Shown here piece by piece: positions 32,686 through 41,035 of a DNA stretch of 64,000 nt (position 1 is the stretch's first letter; each line of letters opens with the position of its first letter). Origin of the DNA: Intestinimonas timonensis. GTDB taxonomy: Bacteria > Bacillota > Clostridia > Oscillospirales > Oscillospiraceae. Under the pieces are notes generated by a model. It did no database searches and was not told the origin of the DNA. It saw only the letters and a list, made by a program, of their open reading frames with translations. The DNA lies in the NCBI RefSeq assembly GCF_900626145.1, contig NZ_LR130817.1, positions 1,810,543 to 1,874,542 on the forward strand. Direction: 5' to 3'. A program made the translations under genes and the position numbers.

Positions 32686-33921
32686 TCACGCTTCTTCACC
32701 CGTCCGCAGTCGGACGGTGGACTCAAAACGCCTGCCCGGGTGCTCCACCACATGGCCCTGGATCTGGAGCATGGTCAGGGCGGAAAGGATGCGTCGGGCC
32801 GGGATCTGGGTCAGATCCACCAGCTCCTCCGCGGTGCGCTTTCCATCCTCCAGAGCCAGGATCAGATCAATCTGGTCATCGGTCAGGCCGCTCCTGTCAA
32901 TATATGCCTGCTGCGGTCCTTTGTCAATGACTTTTTCCCGCAGCTCCTCCTCCCGGGAGGGTGATTCAGCGGTGTCAGAGTACCCTTCCGGCGCCTTTGG
33001 CGCCTCCTCCATGGCCCATGCCGAGTCGGGGAAACGGACCCGTCCCGGGTAGAGCCCTGCGTACTCCCGGACGATGTCCAGACCGCCGGTGACCAGTTTG
33101 GCCCCCTGCTGGATGAGGCGGTTCGGGCCCTCACTGAGCAGCGCCCCCACACAGCCGGGCACGGCGAACACATCCCGGTCCTGGTCCAGGGCCTGCTTTA
33201 CGGTGGACATGGTACCGCTCTTGAGGCCGCACTCCACCGCCACCACTCCAAGGCTCAGACCGCTGATGATCCGGTTGCGGATGGGAAAATGCCAGCCCTC
33301 CGGCTCGGTCCCCGGCGGATACTCGCTGATGAGGGCACCGGAGGCAGCCACATCGGCGTAAAGCCAGCGGTTTTCCCTGGGGTAGCACACATCCACCCCG
33401 CAGCCCAGCACCGACACCACGGCGCCGCCGCCACGGAGGGCGCCCTTCAGGGCTTCCGTGTCCAGGCCCTGGGCGATGCCGGAGACCACCAGAGCGCCGT
33501 GCTCGGCCAGCTCCAGGCCCAGCTTGCCCGCCATCCACCGGCCGTAGGCCGAGGGCTTCCGGCTGCCTACCACCGCCACGGCGATCTCCTCATCAAAGGC
33601 GGGAAGCCGCCCTTTCACATAAAGGACGGCGGGCGGGTCGTAAATGTTTTTGAGGCGGTCGGGGTAATCGGCGTCCCCTAGAGTCAGGATGCGCACACCC
33701 AGGCGGTCACATTCTCCCAAAATGGCGTCGGTCCGCTCCAGAGATTTATCCAGCAGATCGGTCCGGGCGGCGGGTGTCAGGCCCTCCACCAGGTCGTACT
33801 CCTCCGGGTCGGCGTAGTAGGCCCGCTCCGGAGCGCCGAAGTGCTCCAGCAGCTTCCCGATCTGCTCCGGGCGCAGGCCCTTTCTGGTGGAGAGCCAAAG
33901 CCAATATTTCAGCGTCGCCAT
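32686..33921 (-). CDS. dprA: DNA-processing protein DprA
   Basis: 411 residues. A SAM-like N-terminal domain (about 1-75) precedes the Rossmann-like DprA core (VAVVGSRKPSAYGRWMA, SGIAQGLDTEALKGAL, LGCGVDVCYPREN, ISEYPPGTEP, GLSLGVVAVE) and a C-terminal winged-helix domain (about 345-405). It loads RecA on incoming single-stranded DNA during transformation. Order dprA-topA is conserved. Confidence 0.97.
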   Translation of the reverse strand: MATLKYWLWLSTRKGLRPEQIGKLLEHFGAPERAYYADPEEYDLVEGLTPAARTDLLDKSLERTDAILGECDRLGVRILTLGDADYPDRLKNIYDPPAVLYVKGRLPAFDEEIAVAVVGSRKPSAYGRWMAGKLGLELAEHGALVVSGIAQGLDTEALKGALRGGGAVVSVLGCGVDVCYPRENRWLYADVAASGALISEYPPGTEPEGWHFPIRNRIISGLSLGVVAVECGLKSGTMSTVKQALDQDRDVFAVPGCVGALLSEGPNRLIQQGAKLVTGGLDIVREYAGLYPGRVRFPDSAWAMEEAPKAPEGYSDTAESPSREEELREKVIDKGPQQAYIDRSGLTDDQIDLILALEDGKRTAEELVDLTQIPARRILSALTMLQIQGHVVEHPGRRFESTVRLRTGEEA

Positions 33922-33954
33922 CGCGGACCTCCTTTCACCCGTTACCCTTTCCGC

Positions 33955-34716
33955 TCACAGCAGGGGCCGTGCCATCTCCCACAGCACCACTGAGGCTGCC
34001 ACCGCCGCGTTGAGGGATTCACACCGCTGACGCATGGGGATCTTCAGGGTACCGGCGCAGGCGTCCAGAACGGCCTGGGAAACTCCCCTGCCCTCGCTGC
34101 CGATGACCACGGCGCAACGGCTCAGGTCGGCCCGGCGCACGTCGTCGGTGTCCTCCCGCAGGGCGGTGGCATACAAGGGCAGGCTCGCCTTCTCCAAAGC
34201 GTGGGTTAGTCCCTCCAGGCTTGTCTCCCACACCGGCAGCCGGAAGCATGCTCCCATGGTGGCCCGGACGGTCTTTGGAGAGAAAGGATCGGCGCAGCCG
34301 GGCAGCAGAATGAGACCGTCGGCGCCGAAGGCATCCGCGGTGCGCCAGATGGTGCCCACGTTCCCCGGGTCCTGGACCCCGTCCAGCACCAGGAAACGGG
34401 TACCGGGCAAAGTCTCCGGCAAGACGAGGTCGGGCTGCCGGCAGAGGAAGAGGACCCCCTGGGGCGTCTCGGTGGTGGAGAGGCTCTTCAAGAGGTCGGC
34501 GGGCACCTGGACCTCCCGGACGCCGTTGGGCACCGAACAGGGGCGGCTGCCGTCATGGACCACAGTGGCGAGCACCGCCCCGGCCCTGAGGGCCTCCTCC
34601 AGCAGCTTGGGTCCGTCACAGACGAAGAGTTCCTGGTCCCGGCGGGCGGACCGTGCGCTATTCAATTTTCGGATCTGCCCCACCAGCGGGTTGGAGCGGC
34701 TGGTGATCTGTTCCAC
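33955..34716 (-). CDS. SpoU/TrmH-family RNA 2'-O-methyltransferase
   Basis: 253 residues. An N-terminal L30e-like substrate domain (QITSRSNPLVGQIRKLNSAR) precedes the knotted SPOUT domain with motifs LDGVQDPGNVGTIWRTADAFG, IGSEGRGVSQ and IPMRQRCESLNAAVAASVVLWE. It methylates a ribose in rRNA or tRNA with SAM; the exact target cannot be told (RlmB/YsgA-like). Located between ktrA and dprA on the same strand. Confidence 0.94.
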   Translation of the reverse strand: MEQITSRSNPLVGQIRKLNSARSARRDQELFVCDGPKLLEEALRAGAVLATVVHDGSRPCSVPNGVREVQVPADLLKSLSTTETPQGVLFLCRQPDLVLPETLPGTRFLVLDGVQDPGNVGTIWRTADAFGADGLILLPGCADPFSPKTVRATMGACFRLPVWETSLEGLTHALEKASLPLYATALREDTDDVRRADLSRCAVVIGSEGRGVSQAVLDACAGTLKIPMRQRCESLNAAVAASVVLWEMARPLL

Positions 34717-34748
34717 GGGACCTTCCCCCCTACCTTAATATTATGGTA

Positions 34749-35405
34749 TCACAGATCGTGGAGCCGGTCGATATACTCGTTCCGGCCCAGCGTGACCACC
34801 ACGTCCCCGGCAGCGAGGACATAGTCGGCGCCGGGCGCCACCTCCAAGTCGTGCTCATCGCCGCCGCGGCGGATGGCGATGATGTTGACCCGATACTTGG
34901 CACGCACATCCAGGGTGCGCAGAGATTTCCCCACCCAGGGCTTGGGGGCGGCCAGCTCCACGATGCCGAAGTCATCGGAGAGTTCGATGAAGTTGAGAAT
35001 GTTGGAGCTGGACAGATTCTGAGCCAGCTTGACTCCCGTCTCATGCTCGGGGAAGACCACCCGGTCGGCGCCGATCTTTTGGAGCACCTTCTGGTGAACA
35101 TGGCTCTGGGCTTTGGCAATGACCTGCCGGACACCGATCTCTTTCAGATTCATGGTGATAAGCGCGCTGTTGCCCACGTCATCGGCCACCGCCACGATGG
35201 CACAGTTATAGTTGCGTACACCCAGAGCCCGGAGCACACCGGGGTCCCGGGCGTCGCCGGCCACAGCGTGGGTCACCTGGCTGGAGATGCTCTGGACACG
35301 GTCCTCCGAGTCGTCGATGGCCAGCACCTCATGGCCCAGGCGGCACAGCTCGGTGGCCACGGCGGTGCCGAAACGGCCCAGCCCGATCACTACATATGTC
35401 CTCAC
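34749..35405 (-). CDS. ktrA: Potassium uptake regulatory subunit KtrA
   Basis: 218 residues. RCK_N Rossmann domain (YVVIGLGRFGTAVATELCRLG, then the acidic ribose-binding IDDSEDRV) and a C-terminal RCK_C domain from about 135. It binds ATP/ADP and c-di-nucleotides in the family and gates KtrB. It follows the ktrB gene by 37 bp. Confidence 0.94.
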   Translation of the reverse strand: MRTYVVIGLGRFGTAVATELCRLGHEVLAIDDSEDRVQSISSQVTHAVAGDARDPGVLRALGVRNYNCAIVAVADDVGNSALITMNLKEIGVRQVIAKAQSHVHQKVLQKIGADRVVFPEHETGVKLAQNLSSSNILNFIELSDDFGIVELAAPKPWVGKSLRTLDVRAKYRVNIIAIRRGGDEHDLEVAPGADYVLAAGDVVVTLGRNEYIDRLHDL

Positions 35406-35442
35406 GATTTACAGCTCCTTTTTCGTTTGGGCGGTCCTGGAC

Positions 35443-36825
35443 TCACCCGATCATGATGTCCACCATGGGATAGCGGATCTTGGCCGCGTTCCTGCCTCTG
35501 GCCAGGAAGGCCACCGAGAAGGACATGATGCCCACCCGGCCCAGGAACATGGCAATGATGAGTATGATATGACTGAAGGGCGTCAATGTGGGGGTGATGC
35601 CTACAGTTACACCCACCGTAGCCAGAGCAGAGGCCGCCTCGAAGGCCGCCGAGAGGAAGTGCACGTCGTCAGTCAAAGAGATGGTCATGGCGATACCAAG
35701 GAAGAGGACCACCACAATCAGCGTCAATGTGAGGGCAGTCATAACCCGGCGCTGGGAGATGGTCCGCCTGCGGATGGTGACCTCTTCCCGACCGGCCAGT
35801 CCGGCCCGCATGGTGAGCAGCAAAATACCCACCGTGCTCGTCTTCAGGCCGCCGGCGGTGGAGCCGCTGGAGCCGCCGATGAGCATCAGGATGCAGGACA
35901 TGGCAAGAGAGCTGTCCCGCAGCCCTCCCTGACCAATGGAGTCAAATCCTGCGGTGCGGAGAGTCACCGACTGGAAGAACGAGTTGAGGATCTTCTTCCA
36001 CCAGGACATCCCCCCCAGGGTATTGGGGTTATCCCACTCCACGCCCAGGAAGAACACCGCCCCACCCAGGATGAGCGCTCCCGTCATCAGGATGACCAGC
36101 TTGCTGTACAGGGAGAGCCGCCGGGGCGTCCGCCAGTTCCGGATCAGATCCTCCCAGACGAAAAAGCCCAGGCCGCCAATGACGATGAGACACAATATAG
36201 TAAGGAGAATCACCGGATTTCCATTATAGGTGATGAGGCTGGTGAACTCACCCTTGCTGCCCAGCAGGTCGAAGCCGGCGTTGCAGAAGGCCGAAACAGC
36301 GTGGAAGATACCCCGCCACAGTCCGCCCGCCAGGCCGAACTCCGGCAGGAAGCACAGGGTCAGGATCACAGCGCCCGTCCCCTCAATGACTAGGGTCCCC
36401 ATCAGAGTGTGACGCACCATGCGGACCACGCCGTCCATGTCGTTGAGGTTCAGGGTGGAGACCATGATAAGCCGTTCTGAGAGGCCGATCCGCCGCCGGA
36501 GCGCAAAGGATACCGTGGTAATGACCGTCATGAAACCCAGTCCGCCCAGTTGGATCATGGCCAGAATCACGACCTGTCCGAAAAGCGTCCAGTGTGTCCA
36601 GGTGTCCACCAGGATCAGTCCGGTAACACAGGAGGCCGAGGTAGCGGTAAAGAGACAGGTAATGAGATCGGTAGACTGTCCGTCTCGGCTGGCCCAGGGC
36701 AGCATGAGCAATAGGGTCCCGGTGAGGATGATGATCCCAAAGGAGACCACCACGATCCGGGCGGGATTGAGGTTACGCATACTCCGCAGCCGTCTGAGCA
36801 GCGCCTGCAGGGGATAAAACACCAA
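35443..36825 (-). CDS. ktrB: Potassium uptake channel subunit KtrB (TrkH/KtrB family)
   Basis: 460 residues starting at TTG 36825, eight bases after AAGGAGG; an ATG further up (36882) lacks a ribosome site. Hydrophobic throughout, with four M1-P-M2 repeats; filter-like glycines occur in TATSASCVTGLILVDT, FCNAGFDLLG, QSVTLRTAGFDSIGQG and ALATVGVTVGITP. It transports K+ with Na+ in the cytoplasmic membrane, gated by KtrA. Confidence 0.94.
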   Translation of the reverse strand: MVFYPLQALLRRLRSMRNLNPARIVVVSFGIIILTGTLLLMLPWASRDGQSTDLITCLFTATSASCVTGLILVDTWTHWTLFGQVVILAMIQLGGLGFMTVITTVSFALRRRIGLSERLIMVSTLNLNDMDGVVRMVRHTLMGTLVIEGTGAVILTLCFLPEFGLAGGLWRGIFHAVSAFCNAGFDLLGSKGEFTSLITYNGNPVILLTILCLIVIGGLGFFVWEDLIRNWRTPRRLSLYSKLVILMTGALILGGAVFFLGVEWDNPNTLGGMSWWKKILNSFFQSVTLRTAGFDSIGQGGLRDSSLAMSCILMLIGGSSGSTAGGLKTSTVGILLLTMRAGLAGREEVTIRRRTISQRRVMTALTLTLIVVVLFLGIAMTISLTDDVHFLSAAFEAASALATVGVTVGITPTLTPFSHIILIIAMFLGRVGIMSFSVAFLARGRNAAKIRYPMVDIMIG

Positions 36826-36938
36826 GATATGACCCTCCTTCTCGCTCCGCACCTTCGGGTGAAGCGAAAGCAAGTATAGCATACGCTGTCGTTCCGCACA
36901 AGTCAACGGTTTTTTCGAGCCCGCACAAACAGACAAAG

Positions 36939-36969
36939 GCCCGCCCCGGGACCATTTCCCGGGACGGGC
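36939..36969 (-). terminator. Hairpin downstream of the DUF2344 gene
   Basis: GCCCGCCCCGGGA (36939-36951) pairs with TCCCGGGACGGGC (36957-36969), right after the stop; the following T run is weak. Confidence 0.65.
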
Positions 36970-36975
36970 ACATGC

Positions 36976-37644
36976 TCACAGAAATGGATGAAAATCCTTG
37001 TCCAGGACCTGCTTGCGGTGGTAGCTCACATAGTCGGGCGCAGCCTCAGGGCACTGGTTCTGGATGGTCTCCACCAGCAGAGTCGGATTGAGGCCGGGAT
37101 TCTGGGCGCGGAGGACCACATCCAGGACGATGGCGTCCCGGCGCCCCTCATAATCCACCTTGTGGATGAGGGGGATGAGGTCCACCTGGACCTGGCCGCT
37201 CTTGGCCTTCTTGGACTTCTTGGTTACCACCAGGCTCTCCCGGCTCAGCAGAGCCCGGATGGCATTCTCAGCGCCCACCGGGGCGCCGGCGTCATACTCC
37301 AGGGTGATGATATAGTTCACCCAGCACAGCTCCCGGACGGGGCGCCCGCCCTCGTAGCAGCGGGTGACGGTAACTCCCTCAGGCAGGGCCTGGGTAAGGC
37401 GCCGGGGCACCTCACTTAAATCCATCCCCTCAGGCAGGCCGAACTCCAGGATCTCACACTGGCTGGAAAAGCCCACCGACAGGGGCAGGGCAATGGACAC
37501 ATAGGCATGGGGATTAAAGCCCTCCGTGTGCTTCACATGGAGCCCGGAGCGCAGAAAGGCCCGCTGGAAGGTCCGCATCAGATCCAGGTGGGAGATATAC
37601 CGGGCCCGGCCCGTTTTGATGAACTGGATGCGCTGGTCACTCAT
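36976..37644 (-). CDS. DUF2344 / TIGR03936 radical-SAM-linked protein
   Basis: 222 residues from MSDQRIQFIKTGRARYISHLDLMRTFQRA at 37644. The signature FIKTGRARYISHLDLMR...LRSGLHVKHTEGFNPH identifies the family, which sits next to or is fused with the TIGR03960 radical SAM protein. Its start overlaps that gene's stop by 8 bp. The joint function is not established in the literature I know; a role in RNA or cofactor modification is often assumed. Confidence 0.92.
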   Translation of the reverse strand: MSDQRIQFIKTGRARYISHLDLMRTFQRAFLRSGLHVKHTEGFNPHAYVSIALPLSVGFSSQCEILEFGLPEGMDLSEVPRRLTQALPEGVTVTRCYEGGRPVRELCWVNYIITLEYDAGAPVGAENAIRALLSRESLVVTKKSKKAKSGQVQVDLIPLIHKVDYEGRRDAIVLDVVLRAQNPGLNPTLLVETIQNQCPEAAPDYVSYHRKQVLDKDFHPFL

Positions 37645-39475
37645 CGCACACCCTCCCCTTCTCCAGCAGATGGTTGGCCCCGCAGCCGGTACACTGCTTC
37701 CGGCAGTCGGGGGTGATGACCGCCTCATAGGCCCGCTCCCGCTCCCGCCACAGGAAGTCGGTGGTCACGCCGGTGGAGATCCGGCACCAGGGCAGGACCT
37801 CCTCCCGGCTCCGGGTCCGGTTGGCGTAGAAGGCCGGGTCCAGACCACAGGCCTCAAAGGCCCGCAGCCAGCGGTCCAGGTCAAAATATTCGCTCCAGGA
37901 GTCGAACTTGGCGCCCTCTCGCCAGGCCAGCTCGATGGCGTCGGCCAGCCGGCGGTCTCCACGGGCGAAGACGGCCTCCAGATAAGAGGTATCCGGATCG
38001 TGCCAGTGGTAGACGATGGACTTTTCCCGCATATTGTCCCGCAGCAGCTTCACCCGGCGGAGATACTCTTCCCGGGTGACCTGGGGCTCCCACTGGAAGG
38101 CGGTATGGGGCTTGGGCACAAAGCAGGCCGTGGACACGGTGATCCGGCAGCCCCGGCGCTTGTCGGGGGCGGTCTCCCGCCAGAGCTGGAGCACCTTCTT
38201 GGCCAGATCGGCAATGCCCAGCACATCCTCATCGGTCTCAGTGGGCAGGCCCAGCATGAAGTAGAGCTTCACCGTGTTCCACCCGCCCATAAAGGCGGTG
38301 CGGCAGGAGTTCATCAGGTCTTCCTCGGTGACGTTCTTGTTGATGGCGTCCCGGAGGCGCTGGGTACCCGCCTCAGGAGCAAAGGTAAGGCCGCTCTTAC
38401 GGACGTGCTGGAGCCGCTGCATAAGGCCCATGGAGAAGTTGTCCGCCCGCAGGGACGGGAGGGACAGCGACACCTTGTTGGGCTCACACCACTCCAGCAG
38501 ACCGTCGCACAGCCCCTCCAGGGGACGGTAATCACTGGTGGACAGGCTGGAGAGGGTCATCTCCTGATAGCCGGAATCCTTGCAGGCGGCGATGCCCTGC
38601 TCCACCAGGAGCTTGGGGCTGCGGGTGCGGACGGGCCGGTAGGCGTAGCCCGCCTGGCAGAAGCGGCAGCCCCGGATGCAGCCCCGGAAGACCTCCAGCA
38701 TGACCCGGTCATGGACGATCTCAGTGGAGGGCACAATGGTCTTTACCGGGAAGTAGGACTTGTCCAGATCCTGTACGATCCGCTTGGTCACCAGCTCGGG
38801 CGCGCCCTCCTGCGGGGTGACAGACGCCACGGTGCCATCCTCGTGGTAGGTGACGGTATAGAGGGAGGGCACATAAAGCCCCGGCACCTTGGCCGCAGCC
38901 ACCAGCAGATCCTGACGGGACCACCCCTCCCGGCGGGCGCGCTGATAGAGCCGGATGAGCTCCACGGTCACATCCTCGCCCTCGCCCAGGGAGAAGATGT
39001 CCACGAAGGGCGCCAGAGGCTCCGGGTCGTAGGCACAGGTGCCGCCGGCGATGATCAGGGGGGCGTCCTCGTCCCGGTCGGCGGAGCGCAGGGGCAGCCC
39101 GGCCAGATCCAGCATGTTGAGCACGTTGGAGTAGGCCATCTCATAACCCAGGGAGAAACCGATGATGTCGAAATCAGAGATGGGATCTCCGCTCTCCAGA
39201 CCATAGAGGGGAAGGCCTTCCCGGCGCATCTCCTCCTCCATGTCTCCCCAGGGGGCGAACACCCGCTCGCACCACACCCCGGGCAGCTCATTCATCAGCC
39301 CGTAGAGGATCCGCACCCCCAAATTGGACATGCCGATCTCATAGGTATCGGGAAAGCACATGGCGATCCGCGTATCTACCTGCTTGGGGTCCTTCACCAC
39401 TGCGTTGTACTCTCCACCGGTATACCGGGCAGGCTTCTGCACCCTGGAGAGGATCGTTTCCATCGTCCGGTCCAT
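37637..39475 (-). CDS. B12-binding-domain-type radical SAM protein, TIGR03960 family
   Basis: 612 residues. An N-terminal cobalamin-binding-like region (about 30-190: PDTYEIGMSNLGVRILYGLMN and IIAGGTCAYDPEPLAPFVD) precedes the radical SAM cluster CIRGCRFCQAGY (CxxxCxxC), and a C-terminal TRAM-like region with CRKQCTGCG close to the end. It is coupled to the DUF2344 gene. Substrate unknown. Confidence 0.94.
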   Translation of the reverse strand: MDRTMETILSRVQKPARYTGGEYNAVVKDPKQVDTRIAMCFPDTYEIGMSNLGVRILYGLMNELPGVWCERVFAPWGDMEEEMRREGLPLYGLESGDPISDFDIIGFSLGYEMAYSNVLNMLDLAGLPLRSADRDEDAPLIIAGGTCAYDPEPLAPFVDIFSLGEGEDVTVELIRLYQRARREGWSRQDLLVAAAKVPGLYVPSLYTVTYHEDGTVASVTPQEGAPELVTKRIVQDLDKSYFPVKTIVPSTEIVHDRVMLEVFRGCIRGCRFCQAGYAYRPVRTRSPKLLVEQGIAACKDSGYQEMTLSSLSTSDYRPLEGLCDGLLEWCEPNKVSLSLPSLRADNFSMGLMQRLQHVRKSGLTFAPEAGTQRLRDAINKNVTEEDLMNSCRTAFMGGWNTVKLYFMLGLPTETDEDVLGIADLAKKVLQLWRETAPDKRRGCRITVSTACFVPKPHTAFQWEPQVTREEYLRRVKLLRDNMREKSIVYHWHDPDTSYLEAVFARGDRRLADAIELAWREGAKFDSWSEYFDLDRWLRAFEACGLDPAFYANRTRSREEVLPWCRISTGVTTDFLWRERERAYEAVITPDCRKQCTGCGANHLLEKGRVCDE

Positions 39476-39571
39476 TCCTAACCTCCGCTCGCGCGCGCTT
39501 ACTCATCATACATATGGCAAGGTATTATTTTAACCGCTGCGCGTAGGAATGGCAAGTACAATTTCGCGGAT

Positions 39572-39793
39572 TTATTGGTTTTCTCCCCAGGAATGGCAAA
39601 AATCTTCGATGATGTCCCTGAAGTGCACCGGGGAAAGCCGGTTCCGATTGAGTGCGCGCACCAGGCGCTCCACCTCTGCGTAGTCGCTGGACAGCCGCGG
39701 TGCCCGCTGGCCGTCACAGCAGAGCACTCCAAACCAGACGGGTATCTCTCCCTCCTCCGTGCAGACCTCAAAACACGGCCGGATCTCTTCCAT
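39572..39793 (-). CDS. Small hypothetical protein
   Basis: 73 residues from MEEIRPCFEVCTEEGEIPVW at 39793 behind GGAAACAG, a weak site. The pattern VCTEEGEIPVWFGVLCCDG ... YAEVERLVRALNRNRLSPVHFRDIIEDF is seen in small clostridial proteins of the DUF6514 type as I remember them; that assignment is tentative. It lies 97 bp upstream of the radical SAM gene on the same strand and may be its operon partner. Confidence 0.6.
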   Translation of the reverse strand: MEEIRPCFEVCTEEGEIPVWFGVLCCDGQRAPRLSSDYAEVERLVRALNRNRLSPVHFRDIIEDFCHSWGENQ

Positions 39794-39841
39794 GCTGTTT
39801 CCTCTCCTCTTCCTCACTCAATTTCCTCACACGTTCCGGGC

Positions 39842-39907
39842 GGTCCGGCACCTCACGTCGCCGTCTGGGCCCACACCCCTCCCTCTCTCAATGAAGGGTG
39901 CCGGACC
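39842..39907 (-). other. GC-rich hairpin in the leader of the small gene at 39572
   Basis: GGTCCGGCACC (39842-39852) pairs perfectly with GGTGCCGGACC (39897-39907) around a 44-nt interior. On the minus strand this lies between a TATTATATC-like -10 near 39950 and the start at 39793. It may be a structured 5' leader. No known riboswitch or T-box motif is recognisable. The rest of 39794-40162 shows nothing else but the operator region next to the following gene. Confidence 0.45.
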
Positions 39908-40098
39908 CGTGTCTCCTCTCCGACCTACCACGCAGCAGGCCTCTTATGATATAATAAAGAGAAGACCGGACGAGCCACAGCTCACGCGATCGCCCCTTGA
40001 CCCCCGGGCCGGATACACATATCTTGTGCCCGCCCTGTTGTCCCTAACAATATGGTGTATTTCCCCTTTTTTGTCAATAGTACGGCGCCGAACTCACC

Positions 40099-40128
40099 AT
40101 TTGGAACATGAAAGTTTTCCAAATTTGG
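40099..40128. promoter_or_regulatory. Inverted repeats upstream of the LexA-like regulator
   Basis: ATTTGGAA (40099-40106) pairs with TTCCAAAT (40117-40124), and CCAAATTTGG (40119-40128) is itself a palindrome. They lie about 35 bp before the start of the regulator gene and suit autoregulation. Confidence 0.6.
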
Positions 40129-40162
40129 ATAACTATTGTCGAATTTTGAAGGGAGGTCTCCA

Positions 40163-40993
40163 ATGATGTCCATGACCAACAAGCTGGCATTGGCCAAACG
40201 CCGCAGTGGTCTGACCAGCGCGGCCCTCGCCAGCCGCTCCGGCGTGCCTCTGAGCACAGTCAACAAGATCCTCTCCGGCCAGACTGCCCATCCCGCGCCT
40301 CAGTCTCTGGAGCGTCTGTGCCGGGCGCTGGACATCTCCATGGGCTATCTGCTGGATGACGGCATCCCGGACGAACTCTTCCTCAGTGCCCAGTGCGAGG
40401 GAGACGGACTGCACTACCTCTCACAGCAGGAGTGGGAGCTGGTCCGGGATTACGGCGTGCTCACCGTTCAGGGCCGTCAGATGGTGGATGCCCTGTTGGA
40501 AATGCTCCTGGCACTGTCTCCCCTCCCCCTGCCCACCGGGCGCCGGCGCCTCCTTCTCTATCTCCAGCCCGTCGCCCAGGGTCAGCGGGGCGCTCTTATG
40601 GACAGCTTCGAGTTCGGTGTGCTGGACGTGCCTGCTGACTCCGTCACTGAGGCCGCCGACTTCGCTGTCCTCCTCACCGACGGCTCCATGGCGCCGGTAT
40701 ACACCCCAGGCACCATGCTGGCCGTAAAGCGGGGCGCGGTGGCCGCCAACCAGCTGGGCCTTTTCCTCCTCAACCGGGAGCTTTTCCCCCGCAAGCTCTC
40801 CCGCTCCCCCGGCCGCACCAAACTGGTGGCCATCAACATCTCCTATAAAGATGTCATTGTCCGGCCGGAAGACGAGCTCTCCTGCATGGGCGCCATTCTG
40901 GGTGCCGTCCGGGACTACACCCGTCTCCCCAAAGGCGGCACCCCCTCCCCCGGCGGGGCGGATTTTCTGTACCCACAACGGCTCAAACTGTGA
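40163..40993 (+). CDS. XRE-type regulator with LexA/S24-like C-terminal domain
   Basis: 276 residues from the first of two tandem ATG codons behind GGGAGG. N-terminal HTH (LALAKRRSGLTSAALASRSG then VPLSTVNKILSG). The C-terminal region (about 180-270) resembles peptidase S24: FAVLLTDGSMAPVYTPGTML holds the serine (DGSM), and the region around YKDVIVRPED is where the catalytic lysine would lie. The expected order S...K is plausible but not certain. It may be a repressor that self-cleaves, or just senses. It precedes the FHA-FtsW gene by 42 bp and may be co-transcribed with it. Confidence 0.85.
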   Translation: MMSMTNKLALAKRRSGLTSAALASRSGVPLSTVNKILSGQTAHPAPQSLERLCRALDISMGYLLDDGIPDELFLSAQCEGDGLHYLSQQEWELVRDYGVLTVQGRQMVDALLEMLLALSPLPLPTGRRRLLLYLQPVAQGQRGALMDSFEFGVLDVPADSVTEAADFAVLLTDGSMAPVYTPGTMLAVKRGAVAANQLGLFLLNRELFPRKLSRSPGRTKLVAINISYKDVIVRPEDELSCMGAILGAVRDYTRLPKGGTPSPGGADFLYPQRLKL

Positions 40994-41035
40994 TATACTG
41001 CTCTCGAACCTCTTTTCAGAAAGGAGGGGTATCCC

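Noticed and set aside
36825..36936. Upstream extension of KtrB
   Set aside because: The longer frame has no ribosome site, whereas AAGGAGG precedes a TTG at the expected distance.
39842..39907. T-box or SRP RNA
   Set aside because: No T-box AGGGTGG motif and no SRP tetraloop GGAA between the expected bulges; only a simple stem is supported.
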